In this document: piece after piece, positions 11,360 through 25,900 of the stretch | Numbering within the stretch: position 1 is the stretch's first letter | Layout of the letters: the number at the start of each line of letters is the position of its first letter | Assembly (NCBI GenBank): GCA_019059635.1 | Contig: JAGVRJ010000005.1 | Coordinates: forward strand, 1,550,001-1,614,000 | Direction: 5' to 3' | From: Proales similis | Lineage: Eukaryota > Rotifera > Eurotatoria > Ploima > Proalidae | DNA: 64,000 bases | Made by a program: the position numbers and the translations under genes | Notes under the pieces: model-generated | Database searches by the model: none | The model's input: only the letters and a program-made list of their open reading frames with translations | Told to the model about the DNA's origin: nothing

Positions 11360-13263
11360 TTCGCTCTGTAGGCCGGTCATTGGGCCGAACGGCTAGTTAA
11401 TCACTCACTGGCTCTAAGATTATATGCGTTTCCACTTGAGTGCTCTTTGTAATTCCCTAATGGGCGTGTGAACTGCCTGATGCCGTCCAAATGTCGGCAA
11501 GGTCGTTGGGGGTTACTCAACTAAAATCTGCTAATTCGCTCGAGGCCATACACTCTGCTAATACGAAATATCTGATGAGAATTTAGTTGGCATGAGCCGT
11601 TTGAACTTTTGATATCACTGGCCACCGCGTTCATTGCCACTCGATCAATTGATCGATCCGGTCGTCCGTTCGACTAATCGGCATTAGCTGCCGCGCTCAC
11701 TAGTGAGTTCGAACGGAAAAACAATAGAAATGATGCGATTGCGCCCCGTTCTATTGACCATCTACTTAGTATTAATCCAATCCAAATAAAGTTTATGTTT
11801 GTGTACGCGTGAGTGAGAGCGTGAGCACTATGGCGCGCTCTCGCGAGCTGCCGCACAGGCCTTGAAGCAACTGCATGTTAATAATTCTATCCGGCACGAG
11901 ATTGATTGATTCTGATGGCATGTGTGAGTCCTGGGCTGGCTGGCTGGCTTATCGAACGAAAAAGATCTAAGAACGAAATATCGAAAGGACAGTCAGCTAA
12001 GCGATGAATGTGTGTATCGATCGATGCATCGACAAGCCGACCGCCTGACCAACCGACCAAAGATTCTAATTACAAGCCGCAGCCACTTGAAAGAACAAAT
12101 TGAACGTGGATTAAGGAGCTGTTTCCAGTGTTATCGTAAAAGGCCATCACATCTCTAATCTATCGAGCGTCATTGACGGACCCATGCTGTCCGCCTGTCG
12201 ATGCGTTTCGAGCGATGCCGCCTGTTCGGTGCCCATTAATCGCCTTGAATCTAATCGAATCAAAATGTTGGCTTGCGTTCGCCTCCTCTTCAGCATTTCA
12301 TGTGTCATTGAAAATATTCCCGATTGCCGCTAATTAAACCGTATTCGTTCCCTCGCTCTCTCTCCCTTCGATTTTATTCTACTCGATTTCTCCTTTTTAT
12401 TTTAGTTTGTTTCCTTTTGTGCATGTGAGAGAGCAACATGAGTCTCTTGATATTCTCACTTCACTTTTTCGTCTGATTCCCGTCCCATTGAATGGACTCT
12501 CGCGTTCTCTTGCTCTCTTATTGAGCTCTCTACTCGACTAGCATCCGCTCGCCCGTCTCCTCTCGTCTTTCAGCCTCTTCACTCAAATTGCGCTTCCAAT
12601 CAACTCAAATCTAATTAAGCCATATCCTTCCTGATAATGAATAACTTAAACGGTGCGTGGACGCCTGCCATGCGATTCCGTTCGGCCACGACTACCATTA
12701 ATAGTATTACAACAACAACGAGCATAAAGGCAACGACTATTTCAGCGACCGAGTGATGAGGACGAGAAGGCGATGGCAGCAGTGGCTAGTGGCCACCGCA
12801 TGCATCGTCAAATAGTGATTAACTCTTTGCAACAACGCTCAATTGCGTTAGGTGGGCCTTTTTGTTTGGAATTAATTAAAATAGTGAGTTTTTGTTTTTG
12901 GCGCGTTGTATTGTACGCTGATTGCATGAGAAGCGAGTAAGTTCTGTCTCATTTAGCGCGATGTTTGGCCAATTCAATCGGCAAAAGCGTGAGGCAACGC
13001 TAAATTCGACTTGACAATACTTTACACTGGTCGCTGATCGCCATTCGACCGATTCGATCGCCTCGTACGGCCAACGCTTACTCTATGTTTTGTAACCGAT
13101 TCCGCACAAGTACCAAGCAACCGAGAAGCGGTGACCGCAGCCGCAATGCTTTAAATACGTATCATCGTTTATGCAGCAGTGGCGGCGGCGAGAATTCAAT
13201 TACATTCCAATTCCTAATGATTCAGCTCTTGCTTTCGTCTTATTTGTTTTTTCTTGTTTTTTT

Positions 13264-13281
13264 TCTCTCTCTCTCTCTCTT
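13264..13281. repeat. (TC)8 microsatellite
   Basis: Perfect TC run preceded by a T-rich segment, inside a broader pyrimidine-rich zone at about 13240-13700. Confidence 0.7.
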
Positions 13282-14704
13282 TCGCTACTCGGCCATTCCT
13301 TCAACACCCATACAAACAGAGCGAACACATGTTAAACTCGTACTATTTGGCCGATGGGCGAATAGATTTTGCTAATGACGCCAGCAAAAGGCTTCCTTGC
13401 TGCCTGGGCGAAATCGATCGCGCGGACCTCGCCATCATCATATTTATTTTCTTTCGCACCACTTCTGCATTGCTTTTAGGCCTAAATCGACTTGACCATC
13501 GGCCATGCCAAACTTTCACTCATATTCTTCTTTCCCTTCTGCCCTCCACTTCACCCACTCCTCCCCTACCTCCCCTCCCCGTCTCTCTTCTTCGCTTTTT
13601 TTTCTCTCTTTCGACCAGCCGGCCCAACTTTCTCTGCTTGCTCCTTACAGTTTTAATTACTTTTCTTCATTTAAAATGTTTCCACTGCGTACAGTGGCGT
13701 TCAATTGACTTTATTGTTCTCCATTGCCATCGTATTTATTCGATCCGCATTGTGTTCCGTTTTTGCTCTTTGCCTTGCTCATTCATTCAGCTGCCTATTT
13801 ATATACACATATGCATTCAAATGAAGTCGATTCCGTGCGGCTTCACGTTCCGCTCCGATTGGCTCTTTGCGCATCTTGCGACCCAGCTTCCCATAAATGT
13901 CGTTTATTGACCACCATTGTTCGCTTTTGATTAACACTGATGCGCTCTGCTTGGTGAAGCTATGCCCGTTTTTCATGCGAGTGTATTCGAAAGGAAGAAA
14001 TGAGTAAGAGTGAGTGAGAGGGAGATGCAGAGCTAATGAATAACTGACTAGTGTGTCCATGATTCTCGACGGCCAATATGTTATGGACTGCAAGCTTGTG
14101 AGCAAAGTGAACGCAATTTAGACCTATCCTATCGTTTTGTCGCTCGGCCGGTCCATTTGTCAGACGGGCACGACCCGGACCGTAGCGAATAAATCGATAC
14201 GAGCCGACCCGTACGAACGTGTCGTTGCGCTCATGAATAGTCGGGGCGCGGTCGAAAATATTTAGAAAACGATCCCCTCTAATGAGCCTCTATCAGCGTC
14301 GCTCTTTATTTTCTTTTTATAAACGCGCTTATTCAAATTACGGTTCGATCGTGCAAGTTTCCATTCAAATACAATGCAATTAGAGCCCGCACGCGTCATA
14401 TCAGTTGGCCAAGCGGCGCCGATTCGATTAAGTTTGTTTGCGAGCGTGTGCTTAAGAAACATGCAAATTGAGAGTGGAATTGCGTAAATGGACGTGGCCT
14501 TAAGTCAGAATGGATATTCAAGAGTCTTGTGGCGCACACACGCTTTCTTTTTGGCTTTTATTTCATTGAGCTAGTCGCGCGCGACTATTTTTATTCAACA
14601 AGTTGCCCGCTCACCAAAAAGAAATAAGCGGCTAGCACTAGAGAATTCACTTTTGCCGCATGTTTCATCTCATTCATCGGCTTTTATGCTGCGAAATAAA
14701 ATAC

Positions 14705-14718
14705 AAAAAAAAAAAAAA
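14705..14718. repeat. Poly(A) homopolymer
   Basis: Uninterrupted run of 14 A. There is no gene body or target-site duplication next to it that would make it a retroposon tail. Confidence 0.6.
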
Positions 14719-14871
14719 CGCGAGCAGGTCGATAGTGTGCAGCCTATTACGACGGTTGCTTATCAAATCGGTCATCTCGAGACTGGCTTTATTGTGTGCA
14801 GACCAGATGTGCCGCGCGCACTCAAATTGTCAAATGCAATAATTCATTCGCACAAGAGCCATTGCACTGCG

Positions 14872-14931
14872 TTCGTCGTCATCATCATCATCATCATGAT
14901 CGTCGCCGCCGCCGTCGTCTCCGTCGCCATC
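14872..14931. repeat. Degenerate trinucleotide repeat (GTC/ATC/GCC)
   Basis: GTC units, then six perfect ATC units (14881-14898), then GTC and GCC units, keeping a period of three for about 60 bases. Translated it gives His- or Asp-rich low complexity; not taken as coding. Confidence 0.6.
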
Positions 14932-15057
14932 AACGCCTGCCGGTCTGCATGCCCTCTTACTCATGGTTGTTGTTTTTCGGACGAGAATAGCAGCCGATCG
15001 TGAATATGAGAAATATTTGATTAAATCAAAACTTTTCATTCTTTTCTATCGTTTCAT

Positions 15058-15112
15058 TTTTCCTTTCCTTTTTTTTTCTTTTTTTTTCTTTTTTTCTCTT
15101 GTCTTTTCTTGA
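15058..15112. repeat. T-rich polypyrimidine tract
   Basis: Runs of 7-9 T separated by single or double C over about 55 bases. It could serve as a splice polypyrimidine tract, but no acceptor linked to a coding exon follows. Confidence 0.5.
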
Positions 15113-16926
15113 TTTATTTTTCTACATTCTCTGCTTTCAAACCGCCTCTGGCCGATTACGCAAGCCGACAGAATACTTAGATCGGCCTCGATTTGTTTAA
15201 TTAAAATTCAGCTCGGGTGATATTTTCGCGTCAATATATAAGCACGCTCGTTTCTTCCTTGCAGCCATGACTGCCGCTAGGCTTCCACTTGAAACTGAAC
15301 GCTCGTCTCGCAATAAATCTCTAAGCTGATTATATTTGAAGTGCAAATGAGTCGCTCTAGCTGACCGCTCGCCGGTGCAATTGTTCGCTCGCTCGTAAGC
15401 CCGCCTGCTAGTTTCAGTGGCATTATTTAAAGCAGCCGAGCGTAGAAGTGCATTCGAGCGTCTACGGTCAGTAGAGGCTCAATTACGACTAGCTAAATCA
15501 TCGATTAGCTCATCAAGAGGCCAAGCTCATTTAAGCCGTTTGAGTGCGTCCTGTTCAAGTCATTTTGTCCGGACGCATCATCAATCATTCATCTGCAGTA
15601 AATTGAGTTTTGATCTCAACTTTTCTCTCGTCTTCTCAATTCGCTCCTTTTTTTCTCTACTCTTACATCTCACACACACTCTCGCATCGTCATAAATCAG
15701 CGTGGAATTTCCCTCAGTCCTGCTCGTTCGCTATCCTTGAGCGTATTGTTCTAATTTTCTCGTTTATTAAGAGAAAAAGAAGAAGAATGATAAGCGCTAG
15801 CAGATTGTAGTCCAACTGTTTTGCTCGAAACTGGCGGACGTTTGGGGCGTGCATGCGAAAGCCAGAGGTCGGGTCAAAAATAGGCCGTTCGCGCTTATCA
15901 GGTGCAGCCAGGCCAGCCGAGCAGAGCTGTTCAAAGCGAGCGCACTTGCTATTCGCAAAGAACGCTGACTCATGGACGGCCAAAACGAGGCCGTGATGAG
16001 GCTTAATTGCTGCCGGGTTTAATAACATGGAATAATTCGGTCACTAGACTTTATTTATACGCCTGGGAAGCTTATTGAGCTTGTTATGGAGGTGTCAGAC
16101 CAGTCTGAAATGATGCGAGGCGAATTTTACGGCTTCGAGACGACAGGGCTTCCGATGGCCGGCGACAGGCAACGCCAGCTCTTCATTAATCTCTCCCTCT
16201 CTATTTCTGTTCAAACGCCATCTTTGTCTTCTTTTATTTCATTAAATATTTGCCGTGCGCGACTCGTTCTTAAGCTAATTGAAATAATTGCTCGTCTCGC
16301 AGCAGCAGCAGCGGCTGTTTGTCGGTACTGGTCATCGTCTTGGATTACGGTCCAATCGATCGAGTCAGTAAACGAGACCATGCGAGCGCGCGTCAAAAAC
16401 GTCATTCATAGCTGCAGCCACCCGCACCGATCACGAGCGTCACCGCCGCCGATTCAATTCAATCATACACATGATGCCTCCGTAATCATGCTGTTTGATG
16501 GCTTGCTCGCCTGGTCGCTACGGGAGTTTGGCTCAGCAGGATTCACGGTCGGCCGCCATGTTTCCATCTATCGATCGCCTGCTAGTGGCCAAGCAAGTGA
16601 GTGACCGCGCGCGCTCGGACAGGCTGGATTGTTATAATACAGACCAAATGGGATGTGCGTAGGCTTGCGTGACCGCGTCTCGAATCGGATTGGCTCCGAT
16701 GTTCGTTTAGTACATGAAGTGGATGTAAAGTCAACATTTATGCAACTGGCCGCATCCGGTCTGCGCATGTCCGTTCGCTAACAGGCGTGTGCTTGTGCAC
16801 TCTGGCCATTAATGAGTTTTTGCTTGATAAGCAGATTCATTTAGTTGATTCTCGTTTTCGTTCTAACCGCCACAGCTCATTACTCATTAGCATTTCTAGA
16901 TGGACTAGGTAAAATGTGAATACAGA

Positions 16927-19900
16927 ATGGGCCACAACAAGCATCGATTGTTCTGCCTAGCATTCATCTTATTGTCAACAGTAGCCAGAGCGGCACGTGG
17001 CGCCGATTCTCTTTCGTTTACAAACGCCTCCTACGAAGGTTATGTGAGCGAGAACGCAGCTTGGGACTCGGCCAGCGGCGCTAGTGGCGTTCAGCAATGG
17101 TCTCGAGTCAGCAACGACAGCAATGCCGTCTACGTTCGATTCGTCAATGTTTTGAAGCCGGCCGTAAAAGTGACCTTACAAAGGCCGGTCGACTCTTGCG
17201 ATAGTCTGTCCATCGACCAGTTCGGAAGACTAAGTCTCACTGCCGCCCAGTACGACTCAGAATCACTGCAGGTCTTTTCCCTGGGCGAGCGAAAAGGAGG
17301 CTGCGTGGGAGCTGGACGTCATTGCATTTGCTACATTCACTTGCGCCTGCTCGAGCCATTAGTTCGACTGAATCGAGAAGCTCGCGACACTTACGAGCTT
17401 CAACTTCGTCTCGAACACGCCGATCGCGTTTCAATCGCGGATTTAAAAATTCGCGTTCTTGATGACAACGATCTCGAGCCCATATTTACTCAAAGCGAGT
17501 ATCACATCGAACTACACGAACGAGACGCCCTTCCGGCCTTTAGTATTATCGGACACGTAAAGGCCGTGGATCCTGACTTGGCAGCTAACAGCATTGTTCG
17601 CTATTACTTTAACTCAGCTGAATGCCAGCAGCTGATTGGACTCAACTGGAAGACAGGCGAAATCTATTTGAAACAAAGCTTGTCAAGGCTGTTTGCCTCC
17701 AGCGTTCAGGACGAGATTCGCCTCCAAGTCAAAGCAATCGACAAAGGCGCCAAGCTGAACATTCTAAACGGCCTCTTGCGCTCAGCCAGCCCTGAACTTC
17801 GTCGATCTCAGCGTCGCCTGATGGAAAGCGAGGCTCGTTCTGAGCTCGAATTTGAACGCGAGCTCGTCAGCCTGGCCAGTAGGGCATCAAGTGACCAGTT
17901 CGGATCAGTTCTCTCGTCTAGTCTAGAGACAGCGCAAATTCTAGTTCGTCTAGTTAGACACCAACCAGTAACTTTAGTCACTTATGAATCGATCAAGCGT
18001 CCAGTTGCAAGCACATCTTCAGCTCAAATTGCGATTGGAATTGTCAAAATTCAACTTGACGACAACTACGGACGCGTGCCGACTGTATCTATTCGGTCAG
18101 ATGTTGCCAATCTTCAAGCACAGTATCTAAACAGTTCAGCTAATCGCACCGAACTGTTTCTGGTCAAATGGAGCTCATTTGCTGCTCCGCCTCCGCAAGG
18201 ATTTTATAATTTCAGCGTCGATATCTGCCTCCATTCTCTCGCCCACAAGTGTGTTCAGTCTCAATCGTTTCAGTTAAACAGTCCAGAGTTCCTTGAGAAC
18301 GCTTTCCGTGTACAATGCTCACTTCATATCGAATCGAGCGTAATTCTCAAAAACCGCGCACTAGGAACGGTCGCTTTTTCACTAAACAGCCGATTTTTCG
18401 ACCAACGATCCGAAAGTGAAAATATTGCCTGTCGGACATTGGTCGGCTCCAGTTCCTGGCTCGTCAGATTTCAACTTGACGATGCAAATTCAGATATGCT
18501 CAGACTTGACGAATACTCAGGAGTCGGAGTTTGGAAGCGCGACGCCGATATTCAGAATGAAATACAAGTGAAGGTTTATGCCGAACTTACCGGGCTGTCA
18601 TACTCAGTTGCCGACTCAATTGTGCTTAAATTCGAGCCGCAAGATGTGGTCATTCGGCCCGAAGAAATGCTCAAGAGTAGAGAAAGATTGCTCGAGCAAA
18701 GAGCGGTCAGCTTGGAGCAGCCACAGCCAGGCCAAACGCTTTTGAAGCTGAATGAAAGCTCACGTTTGATTTATTGCACTCTAATTGCAAACGGAGAGCG
18801 AATGTTCTTGAGCTCCTACAACAATACTTTGCATCGATGTCCAATTCAGCTCGGACAAGCCGGGCTGTTTTATGCACCGGATGCGGTTTCAGAGTTCAGC
18901 TCGGCCACTGTTTTACTTCGACAAATCGACCGTCTCTCGTATTTCGGAGTTGAGTTTCACAGCCAGGAGCGAGACGAAAAGCGCAAACTGTGCTCGAGTC
19001 AAGTCAGAGTGAAGCCAAGTCTGACAAGTGCTTTTGGCGCTCTTATCGACAACCGTCTGCTTGAGCCGATTCGATTAGCTAAACTCGAAAGCTGTCAGAC
19101 TGAAAACTGCAAAGACGACCATGTTTCCATTTCAATCCTGTCCGACCAAATTGACGAGAACTGCTTCGAGACGGGCGGCTCTTGGATTCTTCTTAAATGT
19201 AAAATACCGCTCAGCGTTCTCAACAAACTTGCGCCCTCTTCGGCTGGCCAGCTTGATGAGAAGACAACCTTGGTACTGAACGTGAGCACCGCCTCCGGGC
19301 GAACTTCAATACTGACTGTCTTCTTCGACATCTCGTTCAGTCCAGATCGAGCGGGCGATCTTGATGTCGAACTGAACCATTCAGCCAAATGCAAATTGGA
19401 AGAGAATAGCTTGGAAACGCCTGACCTGAAGCAGCTCGCTTTCTGGGACATTTCAAAGCGCCTTTCTTCTCAGTCAAGCCCCTCGAATCCTCCAATTTAT
19501 CCCACTCATTCCTCAATAATCTCAAGCAATGCGACTTATCGATTGGTCAACATGACCTATTTGCTTAGTCAGCCGATAGTTCCAGCAGACAGCGTGGTTT
19601 GGAGTCTTGACCTATTGGCATCAAGTATTGAGCCAAGTGTTCGATTTCAATATCTAGTGGACAACGATCACAACCTGTTTGCACTTGAAAAGGATCAGCT
19701 ACGCGTGATTCGAAAGATTTCACTTCCAATTCAAACTGAAACCATGGTCCACAGGCTAAGAATCAACGTGACAGAAGTCGGCATCAAGGAGCAGGTCACC
19801 TTTTTGCTCGATCTTCAATTGAGGTTTCAATTTGATATCAGTTCAATATCGGCCAACTGGATTGAACACCTTCCAAAGCCACTGTTGGTTCAGTCCAATT

Positions 19901-22900
19901 TCAATTTCAGAGTAGCAGTAAGCCCGACTGAAAGATTACTCGTCGATAAATTTGATTTGCGAATTCCCGGATTCGACGGAGATTGGCTGAAAACTTATCA
20001 GGTTATCTACACTTTGGATCAGATTCCGTCGTTCCGATACAGCGATTTTCCGTTTCGAATCGATCCAGTCATGGGACAAGTGTTCATTACCGGCGAGACT
20101 CGTCAGCGCTGGTATGAGTTCAGAACTCGCATAAGAATCAAGTTAGCAGACGCAGAAATCATCGTGAGCGAACAAGTAGCTGAAATTCAGGTCGATATGC
20201 TTGAAGAGTTAGCGGGAGAATCTGCGTCAGAATCTGTTCGAGGACCAATAAGCAACGATCAGAGTTCGGTTAAGGAAGTAAGCGGATCGCTAGATTTCAG
20301 CATGGCGATCACATCGGCTGATTTGTACGAGTTTCTCGCCTGTCCCCTGATCGGATTTGTGGATGCCAACGGCCGAGGAAATTTGCCATCAAACCTGTCT
20401 CTTATCCGACCCAAATATGAGAGCACTCTGAAAACTCATCGAAAAGTCTACTCGCTCAAGAAGATCTCGAGCAGACAAGGGAGACCGAGAGAGCCCGATT
20501 TTATATCAATCGCCAAGCGATCTGCGTCTGCAGTCTATTCTATAAATGAACACGCACAAGTACAGCCGAGTCAGCCACAAGAACAAGAAGATCGAGAATG
20601 GGCTTTGCTGGACAAATGCTTCTATTCTCACCTAAAGATACACCCTCAAATAGGCGCCATCTACTTCAATATGAATTCCAACTCGAGCAAAACGCCGCAC
20701 TTTTACACTCAAATCGCTCGACTGATTCGATCGTTTTATCACGAGCGTGGTCTAGAGCGAAAACTCGTTCAAGTCCAAGCTACTGACGGCATTCAAACCT
20801 ATTCAACTTGGATCGAGCTTAAATTCAAGCCGATTCAAATCGAAATGGTTGATGTGGACGAAGAGGACTTTGCTTCGGCTGGGCGTTCATTCCAAATCAA
20901 CTCGAACAATCTACTCGGCCTGTTAAATCGAGGCGACGAGTTCGTCGTTAAAATCGACGTGATCGAGAACTCGGCCAGTTGGAATTCGATGATTGGCGAT
21001 CCCTTGTTAGGCTTGAAGCATTATTTTGATATTCAACTTGACAGCATCAAACGACTTGTCAACTCGGATATCATTCGTCAGCTACGATTCTACATTGGCG
21101 ATGATTCAGAGCCGCTGGCCCAGAATAACCTATTCAGAATCGACGACCACAGACTGGGAATTCTTCTCACTCGTGAGCCGATTCAGTTTGACTTTGAAGT
21201 GCAAAAAGCCTATTTGACCCGAGCACTTGTAGTCCAGTACGTGAGCGACATTCAACTCACAGGCGAATCACATCGAGATCCGTCGCTGGTGTTTGAAGCT
21301 CGCTCTGAGCCGGCACCATTCCTCTACTGGATGGACATAAACATAAATGTTCTCAATCGTCTTGATGAGCCATTTGTGTGCTCTCAGCCGTTGTATGAGA
21401 CAAGCGTAAAAGAGAACGAAGCAGCTGGAGTTTTCATTATGGAAATAAGGCTTTTGGACTTTGAAGCTGCCGTTGAAGGAGAGATGAGCTACGAAGCAGA
21501 GATAATTGCTGGCAATGCGCTTGGATTCTTCACAACTCGAGGTCTTAAGCTGCTCACTGGCTCGCGCCAAATCGACCGTGAAAGCATAGATGAACACGAG
21601 CTCGACATCAAAGTGGTCGAACGGAGCATGAATCAAACGACTGGTCGCTTTGCTCAATGCAAAATAGTAATCAAAGTCGAAGATGTGAACGACAAGCGTC
21701 CGATTGTAAATGACGTTGAACTCGTCATCTATCAGAAGCTTGACCCGTCTCTCATCGATGAAATCAAAATACCGATCGCCAATCCGATTGCGGTTGATCA
21801 AGACCTTGACTCAAATTTCACCTATTCGATCATATTCATGCGCATCTGGTCCGCGCAGCACCTTGAGCTCAACAAACAAGAGCGAATGAAAGAGTTTCAA
21901 GAGCTTTCCCAAATGTTCCACATGGACGAGCAAACTGGAGCGTTGTACACCAATCGAACTCTCATGCCGTGTGTCGACTGCACCATTCAGATAATCTATA
22001 GAGTACACGACAGCAGCGAGCCGAGGAATCGAGCTAGTCGCAGGAGTAGCATCAAACTGCACGTTCGGCCTCTTCCTCTCTCTTTGTTCCGGATCGGAGC
22101 TCGAATCGAGCCCGAGAATGTGCTGATGGGAGCTCATAGCAAAACATTTTCGGTGCCTGTCTATCAGATCGCTCTCAATCTGAGCGAACGAGTAAAGCTC
22201 GGCGAGAAAGTGTACCAAGTGCGAGTTGAGAGTCTACTGGCCAGCCGTGACCCTCTCTCGGTCACTTATTTTACCCTTTTGAATCAAAATGCCCCGAATC
22301 GAACATTTTATCTTTCAAACAACGACGGCAGTCTCTACTTGGTCAAGTCGCTCGACTTTGAGGCGCAAAGGCAACACAATTTAACTGTGCTAGTCACAAA
22401 CTGGATCGGTCAAGTCGAGTATATAAACTTGATAGTTGACGTTCAAGATGACAACGACAATCGGCCCCAGTTCAAATCGGTCGCATTCGAAATAAAGGAA
22501 CAGCTCAATCTGAGCGAACCTGTCGCCTATCCGCCGCATCATTTCGTTCAGTTTGACATTGCCAAGGCGTTCGACGCTGACAAGTTGGACAATGGACGTT
22601 TAATATTCAAAATGGAGGATTGCTTTCATTTCGGCGAGCGTCTTCTAGTCAAAAAGACGTTCATCGAGTCGATCGGCGTGAATCCGATTACCAATCATCT
22701 CCACTTTCCATTGTGCGGCAATCGCTTCATTGACTTCACCTGGTCAACAGATCCCGACCAATCAGTTCAAAGTCTTAAGCTCCAACTTCATCTGCACGAG
22801 TTCTCAAGCTTCTTGCAAAACGCCAGCAACTTTTTCATGGACTCGAGCAGCAAAGTTCTCCACATGTACATGGACATGTCAGTGAAAGATTCATCTCTCT

Positions 22901-25900
22901 ACAAACTTTCGCTTGCTCGCGTCCATCTGTCACTTGAACTCACACCGCAACTGGCAGCGCAGAGTTTCGATCTGATTTTCAGACGCGATCTAACAGCCAG
23001 TCACACGCCCACTCCGATCGAGATGGGATTCAAAAAAGCTCAATATTTGATTGAGATCGAGCGTATGGATCAACTGCTGCGCGGTGCCGAGCTCTATTCG
23101 CTCACAAACGAGTTTGTTTGGCGATCGGGCGACAGCAGTGAGCTTCGTGCGTTTAAGCCATTTGAGCTAAGCTTCTCTGCTCAAAATGAAGAAATGATCA
23201 CAGTTGAGCCCAACTTCGGTCGCATCTACGTGAATCGGTCGTTTTTTGAGTTGCCCAAGCGATTTTTGTACGAATTGACTGTTTCGTGCTCGCCAAAATT
23301 TGCACAAACAGACATTCAAAACGAGCTGCTGCACGAGAGAACCAAAATTCTGGTCGCTATCAAGAAAACTGCATTTTTCAATTGGCACACCCAAAGTCAA
23401 ATTACAAATCAGAACGTGTGGCTTAACGACCAGGTCGAGTTGGAATTAAGTGAGAACTCGCCCGAGAACGCCTATCTCACTGACGAGTTTGGGCATCTGA
23501 TCGATTTGAACAAAATGCTGAACTCACAGATGCTTAACTGGCTGCAGCAGGAATCTTACAGCGAGCCGGACTATTCGTTTCGGCTCATGAATTCAACTAA
23601 ATTCGAAATTCACTCGAATGTTTTGAAATCGAGTTTCGAGCCCGACTTTGAACATGAACGCGAGCACCACCTTGACATAATTGCATGTGTTGAAAATGCT
23701 GGTTCGTTTGGATTTGAGATCGAAGAGCTATGCTTTAAACAGCCCCTGAGAGTCAAGGTCAAAGTCTTGAACCGGAATGACAATGAGCCCAAACTCGACC
23801 CGATCGGTCCAAGCACTCGTCATCTTGAATTTTCAAACACGTCTCAACTCATTCCTGCGCTGAGCTTATTCAAATTTTCAGCCGATGATGCTGACCAAGA
23901 TGAGCTTTCTTTCAACCTTGTAGGCGTCACGCCTTCGATTGATATCTGCAGTTTGAATTTAAGCGTCAGCTCGTTTGATATATTCGCGTTCGATGAGAAG
24001 ACTTTCGGCATCAAGCTATCGAGCATCGGCTACGACCAGCTGAGACGAGCCAGGAACCCATTAAATGCAGTCTGTCATAGTCGTTACCACTTGGCAAGCG
24101 AAGTTTCAGATGGTCTCTACACAAACCGGCTCGTGTTCGACCTGCTTCTATCGGCAAATAAATCTCACTCGCGCCTTTGGCTAATTAAGGATGCCACGGT
24201 ATCGCCAGTTCTACACACAATCTACTTGAACGAGACCTTTGTAGCTGACGCAAGTCGAACCTTTCTCGTCGACCTTCCCTACCTTTTAAATAACTATGCG
24301 GCCGAAAACGGAGTCAGACTCGAACATTCGCCGATTCATTTTGAGCTTTTAAATCATCAAGACGAATTTCGAATCGAGTCGAATCGTCTTTATTTGATCA
24401 AGAGATGCCTTGATCGAGAGCTCACTGATACCTATGAGCTGTTTTTGACGATAGAGCCATCTCAACATGGACTGCCTTCAACAGTTCGAATAGTCGTCGG
24501 GGTTGAGGACGCAAATGACAATCGACCCACTCTCTATTTGCCTGAAGGTGTAGAGAAAACCAGACAAGTCGAAAAAGAGTTTGACTCTTATTTCCACACT
24601 GGCACTTATTTGTGGCAAGATTTCATTCAAACCAGCGCTCTCTCTCCTCTCTTCATTGTAGGCGCGGCCGATGCCGATTTGTTGTCCAACATTTCGATCG
24701 GCTTTGACATGCTCAAGTCAGCAGCATCTGATTTGATTTCGATCGAAAACGGCCGTCTATTCTTCAATTCGGAGAGTGATCCAATTCAACTTTGGCAGCA
24801 GTATCAATCAGATCCGATGAACCTGATGGTTGACTTTGTTCTTCGGATCTCAGATGGTTCTAGCCGGAACCAAGCAAGACTTCGGTGTGTTCTCAACTTT
24901 ACAAATGAAGAAAACGGAGTCCGATTCAGCCAAACTCATTACGAGCTTGATATACCAGAGTCGCTTGGACGCAATCAAACGTTCGCATTCGTAAACTCGG
25001 CTCAGCATTTCAGACCTCGTGATAGCAAGATAGTCTACAGAATAGTATCGGGCGATCCGCATCAATTGTTTTGGATTCATCCACTCAGTGGCGCATTGAG
25101 CATACGGTCCGAGCTTGATTTCGAGCAGAAGCAAATTCACACAATTGTAGTCCGGGCCAATGATCAGTTTTTACCGCGACAGTTTTCTGATACCCAAGTC
25201 ATCATCCGGGTCATCGAAGAACTATCCAGACGGCCAGAACTCAAGCAATACAGATACTCGTTACGAGTTCGATCGGATGTGCCAAAAATGAGTCAAATTG
25301 CTAATTTTACAAACTCAACTAGCAATCGGCTTCATCGATTCAATCTTCTCGACCATCTTGATCTCTTTTATTTGGACCGTCTAACCGGTCTTTTGTACAA
25401 CAAGGCTAGTTTGACTCATGTAGTCGGACAGGCTCTGAATTTGAGAATAGCTGTCAGCAGAATCGATCGACCCAAGCTAAAGAGCTTCATCACCGCTCAT
25501 CTCAACGTTGAGCTGGCGGTTCAAGGACCAGTGGTTTTTGAAAAGAGCATTTACTTCAGCCAGCTGTTTATTGGCTCGGCTACATCCATTCGAGACTCAT
25601 CACTCGTCTCGATTCTTTCTGAGCCTTTGTCAAATGTTCGATTTGTTGCCTGTGCCAGAGTGGCCGACTCAGGTGCACACAGCGTGACCTACTCAATCAA
25701 GGATGCTCGACTCAAAAACGCGCGCGGCCTTCTCTTAGAGCCTGGCCTCTTTAAAATTCAGCCCAAAACTGGCATTGTGATGCTGAACACATCCGAGCTG
25801 AACGTGCTCGAAAGATATTTTGAGCAAAAAGACATCAAAGGCGACTCGTATGAATTCAACATTGACTTGGTGGCCATTAACGAAATATTCGAGAGCAAAG

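Larger units (their letters stand above)
8833..16926. other. 8.1 kb non-coding stretch upstream of Fat-like
   Basis: No open frame here resembles a protein; the longer ones (for example plus 13254-13910 and 16086-16604) are runs of low-complexity pyrimidine-rich sequence. The stretch holds many homeodomain-type TAAT/ATTA cores, several simple repeats (listed separately) and purine or pyrimidine tracts. It is probably the regulatory domain and possible 5' UTR exons of the Fat-like cadherin gene. That role is inferred from position only. Confidence 0.5.

Noticed and set aside
13254-13910. 218-codon plus-strand open frame
   Set aside because: Begins and runs through pyrimidine-rich low-complexity DNA; the translation is Leu/Ser/Phe/Pro-rich with no domain, and it overlaps other open frames equally well.
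14705-14718. Poly(A) run as a retrotransposon or retrogene tail
   Set aside because: No upstream coding remnant and no flanking direct repeats.
16086-16604. 172-codon plus-strand open frame before the Fat-like gene
   Set aside because: No recognisable motif, includes an Ala run from a CAG repeat, and has no conserved pattern. Could be 5' UTR.
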